DNA of 22,003 nucleotides, from positions 779,097 to 801,099 of the forward strand of contig BFEA01000319.1 in the NCBI GenBank assembly GCA_003427395.1. The letters run 5' to 3'. The stretch's first letter is position 1, and each line of letters begins with the position of its first letter. A model generated the notes under the pieces. That model searched no databases. It saw only the letters and a list, made by a program, of their open reading frames with translations, and was not told where the DNA came from. This document shows positions 1-10,071 of the stretch, in pieces. The stretch comes from Chara braunii. Lineage: Eukaryota; Streptophyta; Charophyceae; Charales; Characeae. Position numbers and translations under genes: made by a program.

Positions 1-79
<79 letters not shown>

Positions 80-83
80 ACAC
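1..83. repeat. (CA)n microsatellite, left edge of window
   Basis: Almost pure CA dinucleotides with one interruption near 72. The same repeat resumes for a few units after the foldback at 86-163, so the foldback sits inside the microsatellite. No coding signal. Confidence 0.97.
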
Positions 84-85
84 TT

Positions 86-163
86 TAATAAGGAAACAAT
101 AAAGGAATGAAAAAAAAAAAAACTATATTTTTTTTTTTCCATTGCTTGATTGTTTCCTTATTA
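86..163. mobile_element. Foldback (MITE-like) insert inside the CA repeat
   Basis: The arms TAATAAGGAAACAAT (86-100) and ATTGTTTCCTTATTA (149-163) are perfect 15-bp reverse complements. Inside them an A-rich stretch faces a T-rich stretch, so nearly all 78 bp could fold into one hairpin. CA repeats flank both sides. A small foldback or MITE inserted in the microsatellite is the simplest reading. An exact target duplication cannot be read in simple-repeat DNA. Confidence 0.5.
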
Positions 164-204
164 CACACACACAAAAAAGAAAAAAAATATGTAAAAGTGA
201 AGAA

Positions 205-530
205 TACAAAGAACTGGCAACCAAAAATCCCCCCCCCCAAAAAAACTTTTGTTAAAATTTATTTTTCAATTTCTTTTCTCAACCTTTTATGTTTTTGATT
301 TCTTATAATTTTTTAACATGATCTTTTTCCAAAAAAAAAAAAATGGGGTTGCAGGGATTAAAAATCCCTATAACCACATATATATATTTGTTTTCTGGCT
401 TATTAAATAAATTAGGAAAAATACGGTAAATTCACGTCCGCGGCGTGGACGAGGCCAGCCGCGGACGCGGCCATATATGTGGCCGCCCTCCGAGCTCGAC
501 CCCTCGCACGCGTCCGAGGGTGTTTCGTTG
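205..530 (+). mobile_element. TIR DNA transposon end, copy E1 (hAT-like)
   Basis: About 325 bp that match 21618-21950 in inverted orientation. The order is A/T-rich segment, subterminal hairpin (347-357 with 365-375), CpG-rich block with GCGGCC and GTCCGCG words (435-490), and a terminal motif ending at 530. On the minus strand that end reads CAACGAAACACCC. The copy at 21618 reads CTATGAAACACCC and the end at 10311 reads CTACGGACCACCC. CAACG fits the YARNG start consensus known for hAT termini. The element body would extend to the left. No transposase is visible, so the class rests on terminal sequence and the 8-bp duplication inferred at the other ends. Confidence 0.6.
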
Positions 531-841
531 CCCACACACGTGTCACAGGCTGCCGTTTTTTGGTAGATGATCATCGCAGCCATGTCTCGTCCGTTGGTTA
601 GTTTTCTTCGGTCATCATGGTTATTTCACCATTCTCAACTCCGCACATGACATTCGACCCCTTTGTAGGCAATTGTGTTCTTTTAAGACATCCGATGAAC
701 TGGCAATTCAACACCTTTATGCGACATCCATACACAACCTCATCATCCCCCACTATGCCAGAAAATGCCATTACCCAAATGTCATTCATGATTCAATTGC
801 TTTTTATCGAAGATAATTATGGAACACGCAAGGACAACAAA
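531..841. other. Gene-free stretch
   Basis: Unique-looking sequence between the transposon end and the tetranucleotide satellite. Open frames on both strands are short (under 82 codons), overlap one another and have no recognisable motif. I see no gene here. Confidence 0.6.
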
Positions 842-860
842 TGTAGATGGATAGATGGAT

Positions 861-896
<36 letters not shown>

Positions 897-915
897 TGAC
901 AGCCAGGCAGCCAGG

Positions 916-994
<79 letters not shown>

Positions 995-1002
995 ACAAAC
1001 AA

Positions 1003-1033
<31 letters not shown>

Positions 1034-1070
1034 AACAAACAAACAAACAAACAAACAAACAAACAAACAC

Positions 1071-1125
<55 letters not shown>

Positions 1126-1127
1126 GC
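842..1127. repeat. Compound tetranucleotide microsatellite
   Basis: Successive blocks are GATG/GATA, GA, AGAC, AGCC (about 901-993), AAAC mixed with AGAC, and AGAC again. Because the unit is 4 bp, frames on both strands stay open with periodic peptides (for example TDRQ, or LAGW on the minus strand). These are artefacts of the repeat, not proteins. Confidence 0.97.
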
Positions 1128-1720
1128 CGCCAAGTCGAAAAGTAACGCAGAATGTGGCTGCGTAAAATTACCGAACGACGCCAATCGCTGTACGACAAGG
1201 CTTGGACTTTGTAGCCGCAAGCTAAAAAACACACAAAGTGCTCAACAGGGGATGAGTATCGGAGGAAGTCAACTCAATGACGAATCTAGTCGATTGTTAA
1301 TTAGTGGGGGCGGGCGCAGCGCTGCGCCCCGCCCAGGGTTGGGACACCGCGCGGATAGGCCATGGTGAAGGTACGCGGCAGCGATGGCGACCATCTCCTC
1401 TCTCAACCAGGCGCTTTGCGCATGCGCAGGTGACCGAAGGCGCTTGTCCACACCACGTCACATGTTGATGTGGCAGAGTGGGCTAACTCCCGTTGGTTCT
1501 TTGCTTCCGGGAGTTCCACATTCCGCTCCATTGCCGCGTTTTTGCCCGTGGCATATGGCCTGAGAGGCATTGGCTATGTCGATGCCTGTGGAGTACAGTG
1601 GAGTCAGCCCTTGGTAAACTGAAGTGCGAGTGTAGTGGCGACTACAATCATAAGGAAATGGGTGCATCAACAAAATTAGGGCGTTGCTCGGCATCGACAA
1701 CGGGGCACTGATCAACACCG
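1128..1720. other. Gene-free stretch with GC palindrome
   Basis: No supported gene. The notable item is the perfect 18-bp palindrome at 1312-1329 (GGGCGCAGC followed by GCTGCGCCC), extended with a one-base bulge to about 1307-1334. Short frames on both strands here have no recognisable domain. Confidence 0.6.
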
Positions 1721-2412
1721 GCACCATCATCAACAGGTTACGGATTAACACCGACATCATACGTCATCATCATCAGGGTGTTGCTCGTCATCATCGTCAT
1801 TATCACTTTCATCATCAACAGGGCATGTTTCGGCATCATCATCACGGTAAGGGTTTGTCGTCAGCATCACGCGTCATCACATCATCAGGCGGCATCACCA
1901 TCATCATCATCAGGGTGCGGTTTGACACCGTCATCATTCATCATCATCATCAGGGTGCTGCTCGTCATCAATCGTTACTATCACCGTCATCATCAACAGG
2001 GCGTGGTTCGGCAACAACATCACGGTAATGGTTCATCGTCAGCATCAGGCGTCATCACCAACGTCAGGTGTCATCACCATCACCATCATAAGGGTGTCAC
2101 TCGTCACCAACATCAAGGTATGGGTGATCATCATCATCTTGTCTTCATAGGGCGCCGCTGAGGTTGCTCGTCATCATCATCATCATTGTCATAACGTCAA
2201 TATCATTGCCATCATTAATACCTCACCCTAATAAGGCGCCGTTGGCGAAGCTTGTTCGTCATAGGGCGTTGCTTACCCTTATCATCATCATCACTGGGTT
2301 ATTATCCAAGGTGTTTGTCATTTGCACCATCATCATCCTTTCGTCATCACAAGGCGCTGGGCGTCGTCGTCATCATCATCATCATCATTATCATCATCGT
2401 CATCATCATCAT

Positions 2413-2444
<32 letters not shown>

Positions 2445-2700
2445 ACAGCATCATCATCATTATTATCATTATCATTGACATCATCAACATCATCAACATC
2501 ATCATTATCATCATCATCATCATCAATTTGCGATCATAGGGTGTTGTTGGTACTGTTCTTCGGTACGATCAGCATCATCATTCCATCATTACTATCATCA
2601 TCATCATTTTGTCATCATTAGGTGTTGCGGTTCAAGGCCTTGTTTGTCTCTCACATCAGCAGGTGAGTTTGGTCATCATCATCATCATCCTCAGGATGAT
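1721..2700. repeat. Degenerate CAT/ATC satellite with a 177-bp higher-order unit
   Basis: About 1 kb rich in CAT triplets. Two copies of a longer unit are visible. CAGGGTGTTGCTCGTCATCA starts at 1774 and its match CAGGGTGCTGCTCGTCATCA at 1951. The internal landmark CAGGGC-GTTTCGGCA recurs at 1819 and 1997, giving a period of about 177-178 bp. The 3' part (2370-2530) is purer CAT, CAG and ATT triplets. His-, Ser- and Ile-rich open frames follow from the triplets and are not supported as genes. Confidence 0.9.
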
Positions 2701-2716
2701 GTTTATCACCATCTGC

Positions 2717-2735
2717 AAAAAAAAAAAAAAAAAAA
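2717..2735 (+). repeat. Poly(A) tract (A19)
   Basis: Nineteen A residues immediately after the CAT satellite. This could be a retrotransposon tail on the plus strand or simple-repeat expansion. No LINE coding sequence is visible directly upstream, so no element is assigned. Confidence 0.9.
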
Positions 2736-2739
2736 CCTC

Positions 2740-3603
2740 TCATCTACCTCTCTCTCCATCAAAATTTGTAAAAATTTTCAGTTCTGCCATATATTTTAGG
2801 GATTCGATCTGATGGATGTGCTTCAGTCGGGATAGGGCTTCTGTGGTCACGGTTGGGACTCTTGGGGGAAGGGTGGGGGTGGTATTGGGGAGCCTTACTC
2901 TATAGGGGCGCTGCAAGGTGGGAGGTGGCTGCCCTGTAAGGGGTTTGGGGCATATTTGTGGTTTGTCCTTGTCTGGGGCCGGGGTGGGAGAGGTGGTCGC
3001 CTTCAACCCGGCGGGGGCAGATAGGGACAAGGGGAAGGCAAAGGTATCCTCTAGGAGGGAATTGGCTGCCTTTGCGGAAGGGGGGGAGGAGGGGGTCTGT
3101 TCCAAGTTGGGGCCGATCGAGGAGGTTTTCCTCGGCGGTGGCAGCATGGGACAGTGGGCAGGGGGAAGTTTCTCTGTGCAGTGACTTTTGGAAGCTTCTT
3201 GGATCGGATTTCTTCTGTTATGCCTCGTAGTTTGAAGAATTTCTCAGGTCTCTGAGGGTTTGCCGGTGGGTTGTACGAAGCTGCACTGGATTTAGACTGT
3301 TATATTCGGGATTTGTGGCTGTCCATTGCCAGACCGACGCTGGCCGGAGCTGGGGTGATGCCCTGTAGCTTGCCGAAGGTGAGGGCATGAGGCCTTGCAG
3401 AGAGATCTGGGGATGCTATGCGGGGGGCATCCTAAAGGACAACAGGGGGTTGTTGACACAGGACGACACTGGTCGGAGCTGGAGTGAGTCGCGCTGCTCT
3501 GTAACCTAGCAGTTAGGGGGCGTGAGGCCTGGTTGAGCTTGTCAGAGGATAAGTCAGTTTCGGTGAGCTTTGTTAGGATCTGTTGGAAATCCCTTAGATA
3601 CTT
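2740..3603 (-). pseudogene. Ser/Pro/Thr-rich coding relic, unidentified
   Basis: One minus-strand frame runs from about 3603 to the stop near 2740, broken by only two in-frame stops (near 3290 and 3245). It begins with a short helix-like segment (LRDFQQILTKLTETDL) and continues Ser- and Cys-rich. The final 135 codons (from 3147) are open and rich in Pro, Thr and Ser, with PLTGQPPPTLQRPY and LPPRVPTVTTEAL. I recognise no domain. Because the window is full of LINE debris, a degraded LINE ORF1 or the N-terminal part of a transposon protein is possible, but I see neither a zinc knuckle nor an RRM. The long near-open frame in unbiased sequence is the only support. Confidence 0.3.
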
Positions 3604-4284
3604 GAGTTTTTTTAGAAAACTGTTGTGGGCTTCAGGAGGTGCTTAGAATCATTGATATAGCATAGTCTCTTTTATATACTAATCACCATCATCATCATCA
3701 TCCTCATCCTCATCATTATCATCATCATCGGAATTACTATCTTACACTCTTCTAAGAATCACTAGAAGTCCATCATTACTAGCATCACCATCATCACCAC
3801 ATGAGGGACGCTGAGCCCGGTTCTCAACATGTTCGGTTCCGTTACTCCGGGTAGACTGTGAGGACCCCGGCCTCAATTTTCATTTGAATAATAAAAAAAT
3901 TCAAAAAAAAAAAAAAGGGACGAGTATCGGTGCTTACAAAAAGTTTGTACTAAAAAATATCCTTAAAATATAGGATTATTAACTATCGTCGCCCCCACCA
4001 CCCCCACAGCAATAGTCATGGACTCATGGGAATTTCGAGTTATATAAAAAAAAAAAAATGAAAACAATAAACAAAAACACAGAAGGAGCCAAACACCCCA
4101 ACTTCAGCCCCGCCTCGCCCCTTCGGAGAGGCAGCCAAGAAGGCATGTTGATCAGGGACGACGGAGGAGGCCGATAGGAGGATTGTTGTTCATGGGCCAT
4201 CCACATGGACAAACGACGATGCAAGCGGCAAAGGGCAGTCAGTAAGTTTCCCGACCGATGTCGTGAGCGGCAGGAATCCCTTTT
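3604..4284. other. Gene-free stretch with CAT repeat and A-tracts
   Basis: Contains a short CAT/CCT triplet repeat (about 3684-3732 and 3780-3800), poly(A) tracts at about 3903-3915 and 4047-4059, and otherwise unique sequence. No coding region is supported. Confidence 0.65.
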
Positions 4285-5705
4285 CTACCTCTCCCGTATA
4301 GCCTTCGCTATCTGCAAGAGTGCTTGGCACATGAACATACTCACATCGTCCGACACTACGTAGTGCTTTCTCCGCACCTCCACCTCCACTTCCATGGCTT
4401 TGCATTGTTGAAATTGAATGGAACACTGCCTCTTGCTAGCGCTCTCCATCATCGTCGCCATTAACGTCTTGTGCTTCTCCATGCACTCCTTGAGAGCTTC
4501 GAAAGTCTGCTGCCCCACGTTCTTCCTCTTGCTGAAACTGCCAGTGCTACCCATGGCTGGTGAAGACCCTTTAGTAGTCTTCCTCGTTGCCGTCGGGACC
4601 CGCTTCCCCATCTCCGACAGATTCAGGCCAGCCTGAAAACCCGGACAACAGATGCATACCTCCAGAGCCGCCTCTATCGGCTACATTCTTCGGGTGTATG
4701 CTGTGGCTCTTCGTAGTAGAACCCTTAATCTCCTCATGCACGGCCCGATCCATGGTAAAATTGAGGCCATGAGCAAACCTCTCCTTCCTCGTCAATTGAA
4801 AGAAGTCCTGTTTCTCGGACTCCCCTTGGAACAGGTGCACCTTCTTGCGAGCGTATGTGTGGCCTATCCCCTGCGAGCGTATGCGTGGCCTATCCCCTGC
4901 AGATGCGCATCGTGGTCCCGCTTTGCCCTGATGAGGGCGACCATGAAGACTCCTTCTCTGTCATCATCTCCCGCACGTGCAGTTGCTGAACCCCCTGTGT
5001 TATGGACTCCTCATGTTCTCGGCGCACCTGCTGCTGATGTTCCGCCCACACCTTCCTTCCACACCGCTCACCAGGACCACCCGCGAAATCTTCATCCGTC
5101 GGCACACATGCAGGCATGCGGCCTCTCTTGCTGCCGACCACCGACAATGGCGATGGAGGCTGCATTTAGTTTGGACGACCAGCAGCACCACGTGGTGCTG
5201 ATGACGCCGACGACTGCACTTTTGGACGCTCCCTTGTCTTCTTTGCTGCCACGCAGTCTCCGCTCGGAGCCTTTCCAGAGCAGTCGACCAGCGTCACTTG
5301 CCCCGCGTCGTCGTTGAGGTGTGGGTTGACGAGGACAATACGTGTGGTGGCCGATGAGCTCCCGCTACACAGCCCGAATGAATGATTCATGCCGGTTGTA
5401 GTGTCGCTTTTGCACATGCCGCCTTCCAACAGTTCAGTGAAAGACTGTCGAGACGTCGTCTCACGATTCCCATACAACTGGCTCCCCGCCCACTCTAGGG
5501 TGGAGCCGCTTCCCAATGCCATGGTACGTGACCGTCCTTCCTCCCCCTCCTGATCTGACGTGTCGGTCGAAGGTTGCTCGTGTGGTGGCAGGTGTGCGTA
5601 TGCAAACGGGTCGTAGGACCTTGCACTGCATGTCGGGATGCTGCGTGACCCGTAACTTACGAATCGGTCCACTGGAGTCCTGTTCTTCACCTGCCGCCCT
5701 TCCAT
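4285..5705 (-). pseudogene. Myb/SANT-like (trihelix-type) family protein, broken copy
   Basis: The reading runs from the ATG at 5705 to the stop at 4285 in three frames. Segment 1 (5705-5166, 179 codons) has SFTELLEGG at about residues 88-96 and a Ser-rich tail. It ends at an in-frame TAA (5166-5168), and the same frame continues (5165-4890) with FAGGPGERCGRKVWAEHQQ. Segment 2 (4840-4571) has FFQLTRKERFAHGLNFTMDR, the downstream edge of a trihelix/SANT-like domain. Segment 3 (4611-4285) is a helical C-terminus with RKNVGQQTFEALKECMEKH and ending QALLQIAKAIRER. I remember this domain order from a highly repeated Chara family; the molecular role is unknown to me, presumably DNA binding. About 60-70 residues that should hold most of the Myb fold are missing near 4850-4900. 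One nonsense codon, two frame changes and the deletion mark it as dead. An upstream in-frame extension (5948-5706) with a hydrophobic run is probably leader sequence. Confidence 0.65.
4847..4898. repeat. 26-bp tandem duplication at the pseudogene deletion
   Basis: Two adjacent copies (4847-4872 and 4873-4898) of a unit starting GCGAGCGTATG differ at one base. They sit exactly where the Myb-like domain of the pseudogene is missing, so the duplication and the deletion may come from one repair event. Confidence 0.85.
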
Positions 5706-6446
5706 GATGATGGCCTTCGTCGCTGAATGCCTCTTGCGAGTGCGTCCAGGCAGCTTACCGAGGATGCACACGTGGAACACGAGGACAAGGAGAAGTGTGA
5801 TAACGACCAAGAACAACATCGGTAGTCTTCGAAAGACATTGACCATGCACGACATGTGGGGAAGGGTGGTAACTGCACCACGCCGGTACGACTCCAACAA
5901 ACAACGACGAAACGAGGGCAGCAAACGACAGACTGAAGAATCCGACAAACACCGTCGTCATGTCTTGCGTCATGTAGCACAGCTGGGAATAGAAAATTTG
6001 GTCGGCTCAAATATTCAAATTTTTCGTCCGTTGGGCCCCTTTCCATTTAGCGGCACACATTGCGAGGGATAACGGCGGTGGACGACATTGACGGGGGCGG
6101 GCAGGCCACCAACGGTTGCCGTTGGGGTACGGTTCCTGGAAGCTGAACGTTGAAGACCGATGACGTCCGTGCGCCGCCCACTAGAAACTCCAATGGACCA
6201 GCCGACGAAAATTTCCTGCCCACGACGGGTGCGATCGCCTCTCCGATTATCATAGACCTTTCACCTCCGAGGGACCTCGGTAGGGGCAAGAAAAGATTTG
6301 TTTGTCTTGACAGGAACAAATTAGCTCGACTTCATGATTGGCACAAAACATGCCAGGTTGTGATTAGTGATCGAAAGCCTCTGGAGATCATTTCCCTTGT
6401 GCCTCCCTATTTAATTAATCAACACTATTGAGTTTCTCAAAAGTTG
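5706..6446. other. Gene-free stretch upstream of the Myb-like pseudogene
   Basis: Overlapping frames exist on both strands, the longest about 120 codons, but none shows a domain and they shadow one another. The part next to 5705 would be the 5' leader of the pseudogene. A plus-strand frame at 6150-6431 includes IIIDLSPPRDLGRGKKRFV, which I do not recognise. Confidence 0.5.
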
Positions 6447-6577
6447 CTTACTTTTTGAATCGGTCCTAAGTGAAGATCGTTGAAGCATAGATCCTGAAAC
6501 CTGTTCCGGGAGTTACTTTACTCTTCGATCGGCCCTAAGTGAAGACCGTCAATGAGCAGATCTCGAATCATGTCACT
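6447..6577. repeat. Two-copy 69-bp tandem duplication
   Basis: The core CGGTCCTAAGTGAAGATCG (from 6461) recurs as CGGCCCTAAGTGAAGACCG (from 6530), with similar flanks including AGATC-TGAAACCTG / AGATCTCGAATCATG. The copies are diverged, so the duplication is old. Function unknown. Confidence 0.75.
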
Positions 6578-9008
6578 GCCAGCAAACGAACTGGGCGGTG
6601 ATATGCGTAGACAATGACGAATGAGAATAACCTTGCTCCGATTGTAAACCCCATGTTTTCGGTGCAGGTTCTGCCCATACCCCTAGGGTTTCGTTTGGAT
6701 TTAAAACTTGCCCTTGAAAACCAGTGTCACACGGTGAGGGCCGAGCTCTCTATTATGAGCGGATCGGTTGACTAAATGAGGTTGTTTACAATTTTGCTGA
6801 TTGATTGTCAGCCATTGAAATTTGAAATCTTGGTTAAATTGAAGACCCAGACTTCGGAAAGCCAAAAGACACGCAGCTACTGTATTATTGAAAGATAGGA
6901 AAAACTGAAATCGACTTCGATGTTTCGTGCATGAACCCTTCTAGCTAACAGCGAAGAACTCAGTTCCTCCTTCAGACGGGATCTTGTGTTGAGTCAAGGA
7001 AAGGGGGATGAGGGAAGAGTGGACTGCATGGTGCGGGCCAAGTTGCCAGGGCGGGTAGCAACGCGCGTGCTAAGTAACTTGTTGTAAGGCGTATCCCTGG
7101 GCAGTCCTTGCAGTTGTTGTACGACAACAACACCATTTCATTCAATTTTTTTAAAGCTCTGATTACCACAATTCAATCTCTAAATTTGTCGTATGCCAAT
7201 ATGAAATTTTGTAAACTTAACAAGTTGAAAATGACCCACTAGATTGACGACCGTCACGGTCACCTTCATTCGAACCGGAATTTAAATCCATTATTCAAAG
7301 CGCGAATTAATATCTCGTAATATTTCCCATTAATATTGAATACAAAGGGCAAGAGGGTAGGTTAATCGGTTTAAAAACCCGTGTGACAAAGTTTGCAGGT
7401 CTCGAGCCCATGTCGTTCGTTGAGGACCTTTGAACCGGGCACGGCGGGTGACAGACGTCGCTGCCTCTGGCTTCAGCGATAGGCAGGCTACCCCTCCCCG
7501 CGTTTCCTGATAGCGAGAAAGAAGACGTCATCAGACAGGTAGCATGGGACTCCCTCATTCGGCCCAAACCTTAAAAGGGGAGTAGTCGTATTCGACCTTG
7601 AAACCCAGAGCAGAGCTTTAAAGATCTAATGGCTCAAGCAGTTGATCGACTACCTTGAAGTTTCGTGAAGGGACCTGGCCCTAGAGCAGATCTGCAGCAC
7701 GCTTGCCCCTACCACCACCTAGGAGACCGACCAACTCACATAGTTGGAGGACCGCTTTTGGACACTCTCCTGAGCACTCCCTCGTCCCCTGAAGCAAGGG
7801 GGGCGCGAGGCAGCCAAGAAAGACTTGGTCAGGGAGGACTTTAGCATGACCCTCCTTAGGACCTGGCACCAACGGCTGCTCCTATACATGCCTGCCCCGA
7901 CTCGATATGAGGATGTCATTTGCCAAAGACTTTTCGACAATCGTGGGATCACAGACAGGTAACGCTGCATCTTCTACATCTCTGATCCCTATGGAGCAAA
8001 TATGCAAAGCACGAGGTTCTCATATTAGGAGACATATCATATTAAAATTTTGGGTTGAGATTCCTCAGAAGATATATCCTCGTGTAAAAGCCAAACAAAT
8101 AAATAAACATGATGTCACGAGAAAGCAATCATGACGGGAAATTCCAGCAAATATGACATGGAGGTGTAATGGGAGAGAACCATGGGGTGATCTGACATTT
8201 CACCAAACACTTACAAGAGTATTCCAACATCAAAGGAGACGAGTGTCAGTATCTTTGTGACAACTCGTTTTTGCAGAAATTGTGATAAGGAATTATGTAC
8301 TACAGTGTTACAAAACGACATCCATAAAAGACAGAGTCTTTGAGCTGCAGCCATTAAAAGAGAAATCATCAAATCGGTCCAAGCATGATGCACTGTTGTA
8401 AATTTCAGCACCTTCAACCTCGATCGATTAACAACCATGTCAGACAAAGCGTTTCTTCTTTTCTGAGCGGGAGTGTTAGCACAACAAGAAAGGGATGTTT
8501 ACGACTCTCAATTCATCGAGGAGGGTTTCACATCTCTGCATAAGGGTTCTAATGTGCCACTCATCAAAACAGACAAATGCGATGCATGTAAAGCGCAAAC
8601 ATAAATACTTAGATGCTAAAATCTGTCAGATTTATAATAATAAATATAATGTTTTTTAAACGTTTGTATCTATTTATATGTTCAAGACACAACATTAACT
8701 TATAAACTTCACATGCATATTTGATCGTCATAACAACTTGTAAAATTCGTTTTTTTGTGAGGAAGGAGAGAGGAGAGGGGGGGGGAGGGGGGGGGAAGCT
8801 ATCACACTTGTCATGCATCTTTGCAAATATGTGCTCAATGACTAACATATGTTAGTAGTCAATATAAACAACATGTATCTTCCAAGTTTCACACAATTCA
8901 TTGTTATTAGTACTAATTGCTGTTGTACAAAAATGTTCTTTCTTGTAGTAGTTTCTAGTGGCAAAATTTATACAAAGACCAAACACGTGAATTTTTATGT
9001 CAGGTTGA
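6578..9008. other. Gene-free stretch
   Basis: About 2.4 kb of mostly A/T-rich unique sequence with a G-rich patch near 8775-8797. Open frames are all under 90 codons with no recognisable motif on either strand. No RNA gene is apparent. I cannot name a feature here. Confidence 0.55.
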
Positions 9009-9546
9009 NAAAGTTTCAATAGAAGGNTTTTATCAGTTAGATTCATAGAATGAAGCAAGGTGACTTTNCGATGATTAGGTTTGACTCTTTATGTTGATGA
9101 NTAACCTCTAATGTGGANAAGAAAGACAATAGATGACACTATTCTTACTTCAAATATTCATAATCANACGTTTTTCGTTTGATATGTGATCTGAGCGGTT
9201 GNTCTTANAATGATAGACNTAGTNATTTTGAATACGTTGTTTAAAATTCATGCACGTTTTTACAGTGATATTGACAATCTCCAACGTTGTTAGACATTCT
9301 TACAAAACACATGTCGTATCGTTTGATAAGAATCGATATTCCAGATTTTGATGAACATCAATGTGANATGTTTGGAAAAATNTGCATGCACTATTTCCAA
9401 TTAGACGGTAACGTTTCTATAACCGAGTGGTTATGAAGTTCTCATAAATTTCCATCATCAACTAATGTGATATGCANGTAATAAAANATTAATGTACAAT
9501 ATTGTTTTTGATACAAAACACCATTTTGGAATCAATTGTTGTTTTN
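9009..9546. other. Segment with scattered single ambiguous bases
   Basis: Roughly 15 isolated N bases, for example at 9009, 9027, 9068, 9101, 9118, 9167, 9202, 9208, 9219, 9224, 9367, 9382, 9477, 9487 and 9546, in A/T-rich DNA. Neighbouring sequence has none. This looks like unresolved consensus positions (collapsed repeats or haplotypes), not a sized gap. Confidence 0.9.
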
Positions 9547-9659
9547 TAGTGTTCGTAGGGTGGTGCTTCATTTTATGCAAAACAAGTGCACAAATTTTAT
9601 GATGCGAAAAATGTTTGTGCGGTCAAACATTATCATGACCTTTGTCACGTTGCATATGT

Positions 9660-9870
9660 ATTATTATCTAGGCTTCCAGCTGTCCGATAGGAAGACGTCT
9701 CCCCCGGACGTGTTCGGGAGACGGTCAGAAGGGAGTTGTCCGGAAAATCGAACAACTATTTTTTTGCCAGAAAAAACAAAAACAAAAAAAAACCAAAAAA
9801 CGGGGGAGGTCTGCGCACCACTAGGGGACCCCCCAAAAACAATTTCAGGTTGTTCGAGCAAAAACGAAAA
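9660..9870. other. CpG hairpin region, possible transposon end
   Basis: The stem CGTCTCCC (9696-9703) pairs with GGGAGACG (9716-9723). A second stem, GTTGTCCG (9735-9742), pairs with CGAACAAC (9749-9756) with one G-T. An A-rich stretch and then GGGGACCCCCC near 9830 follow. The second stem matches the perfect palindrome at 12660-12677, which also lies beside a T-rich block. This suggests a dispersed hairpin-bearing repeat, class unknown. Confidence 0.4.
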
Positions 9871-9944
9871 AAAGATCAGATACTGTGGGGGCGGTGTGAT
9901 GGTGGGGTATTGGGGGGGTGGATTGCTTGGGGAGTTGAAATGGA

Positions 9945-10050
9945 AGGCCTGCTGTTGCAGTCAGCAACTGCTGCACATGCAGCGACTGCAGCTGCTTCGT
10001 CTGACGCAGCGTGTGGACCATCTGCTCCGGCCGATGCAGCAACTGCAGTG
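9945..10050. repeat. CTGCAG/GCA-rich low-complexity block
   Basis: Repeated GCA, CTG and CTGCAG words. One plus frame reads Ala-rich (SATAAHAATAAASSDAA) and runs straight into the N gap. It is compositionally biased and not supported as a gene. Confidence 0.7.
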
Positions 10051-10071
10051 NNNNNNNNNNNNNNNNNNNNN
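10051..10071. other. Assembly gap of 21 N
   Basis: A run of 21 undetermined bases between the GCA-rich block and a T-rich block. The true distance is unknown. Confidence 0.99.

Noticed and set aside
847-1368. 173-codon Gln/Thr/Arg-rich frame and its minus-strand counterparts.
   Set aside because: They are translations of a tetranucleotide microsatellite, open on both strands.
1684-2621. His-rich and Ser-rich plus-strand frames as a metal-binding protein.
   Set aside because: They follow from CAT triplets, several frames are open at once, and no domain or start context supports coding.
842-2700. CRISPR array or other spaced direct-repeat system.
   Set aside because: Repeats are simple microsatellites without unique spacers, and the window is eukaryotic.
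5706-5948. An N-terminal membrane anchor on the Myb-like protein.
   Set aside because: The hydrophobic run lies upstream of the ATG where the family-like sequence starts, and a membrane anchor does not fit the rest; it is more likely leader sequence.
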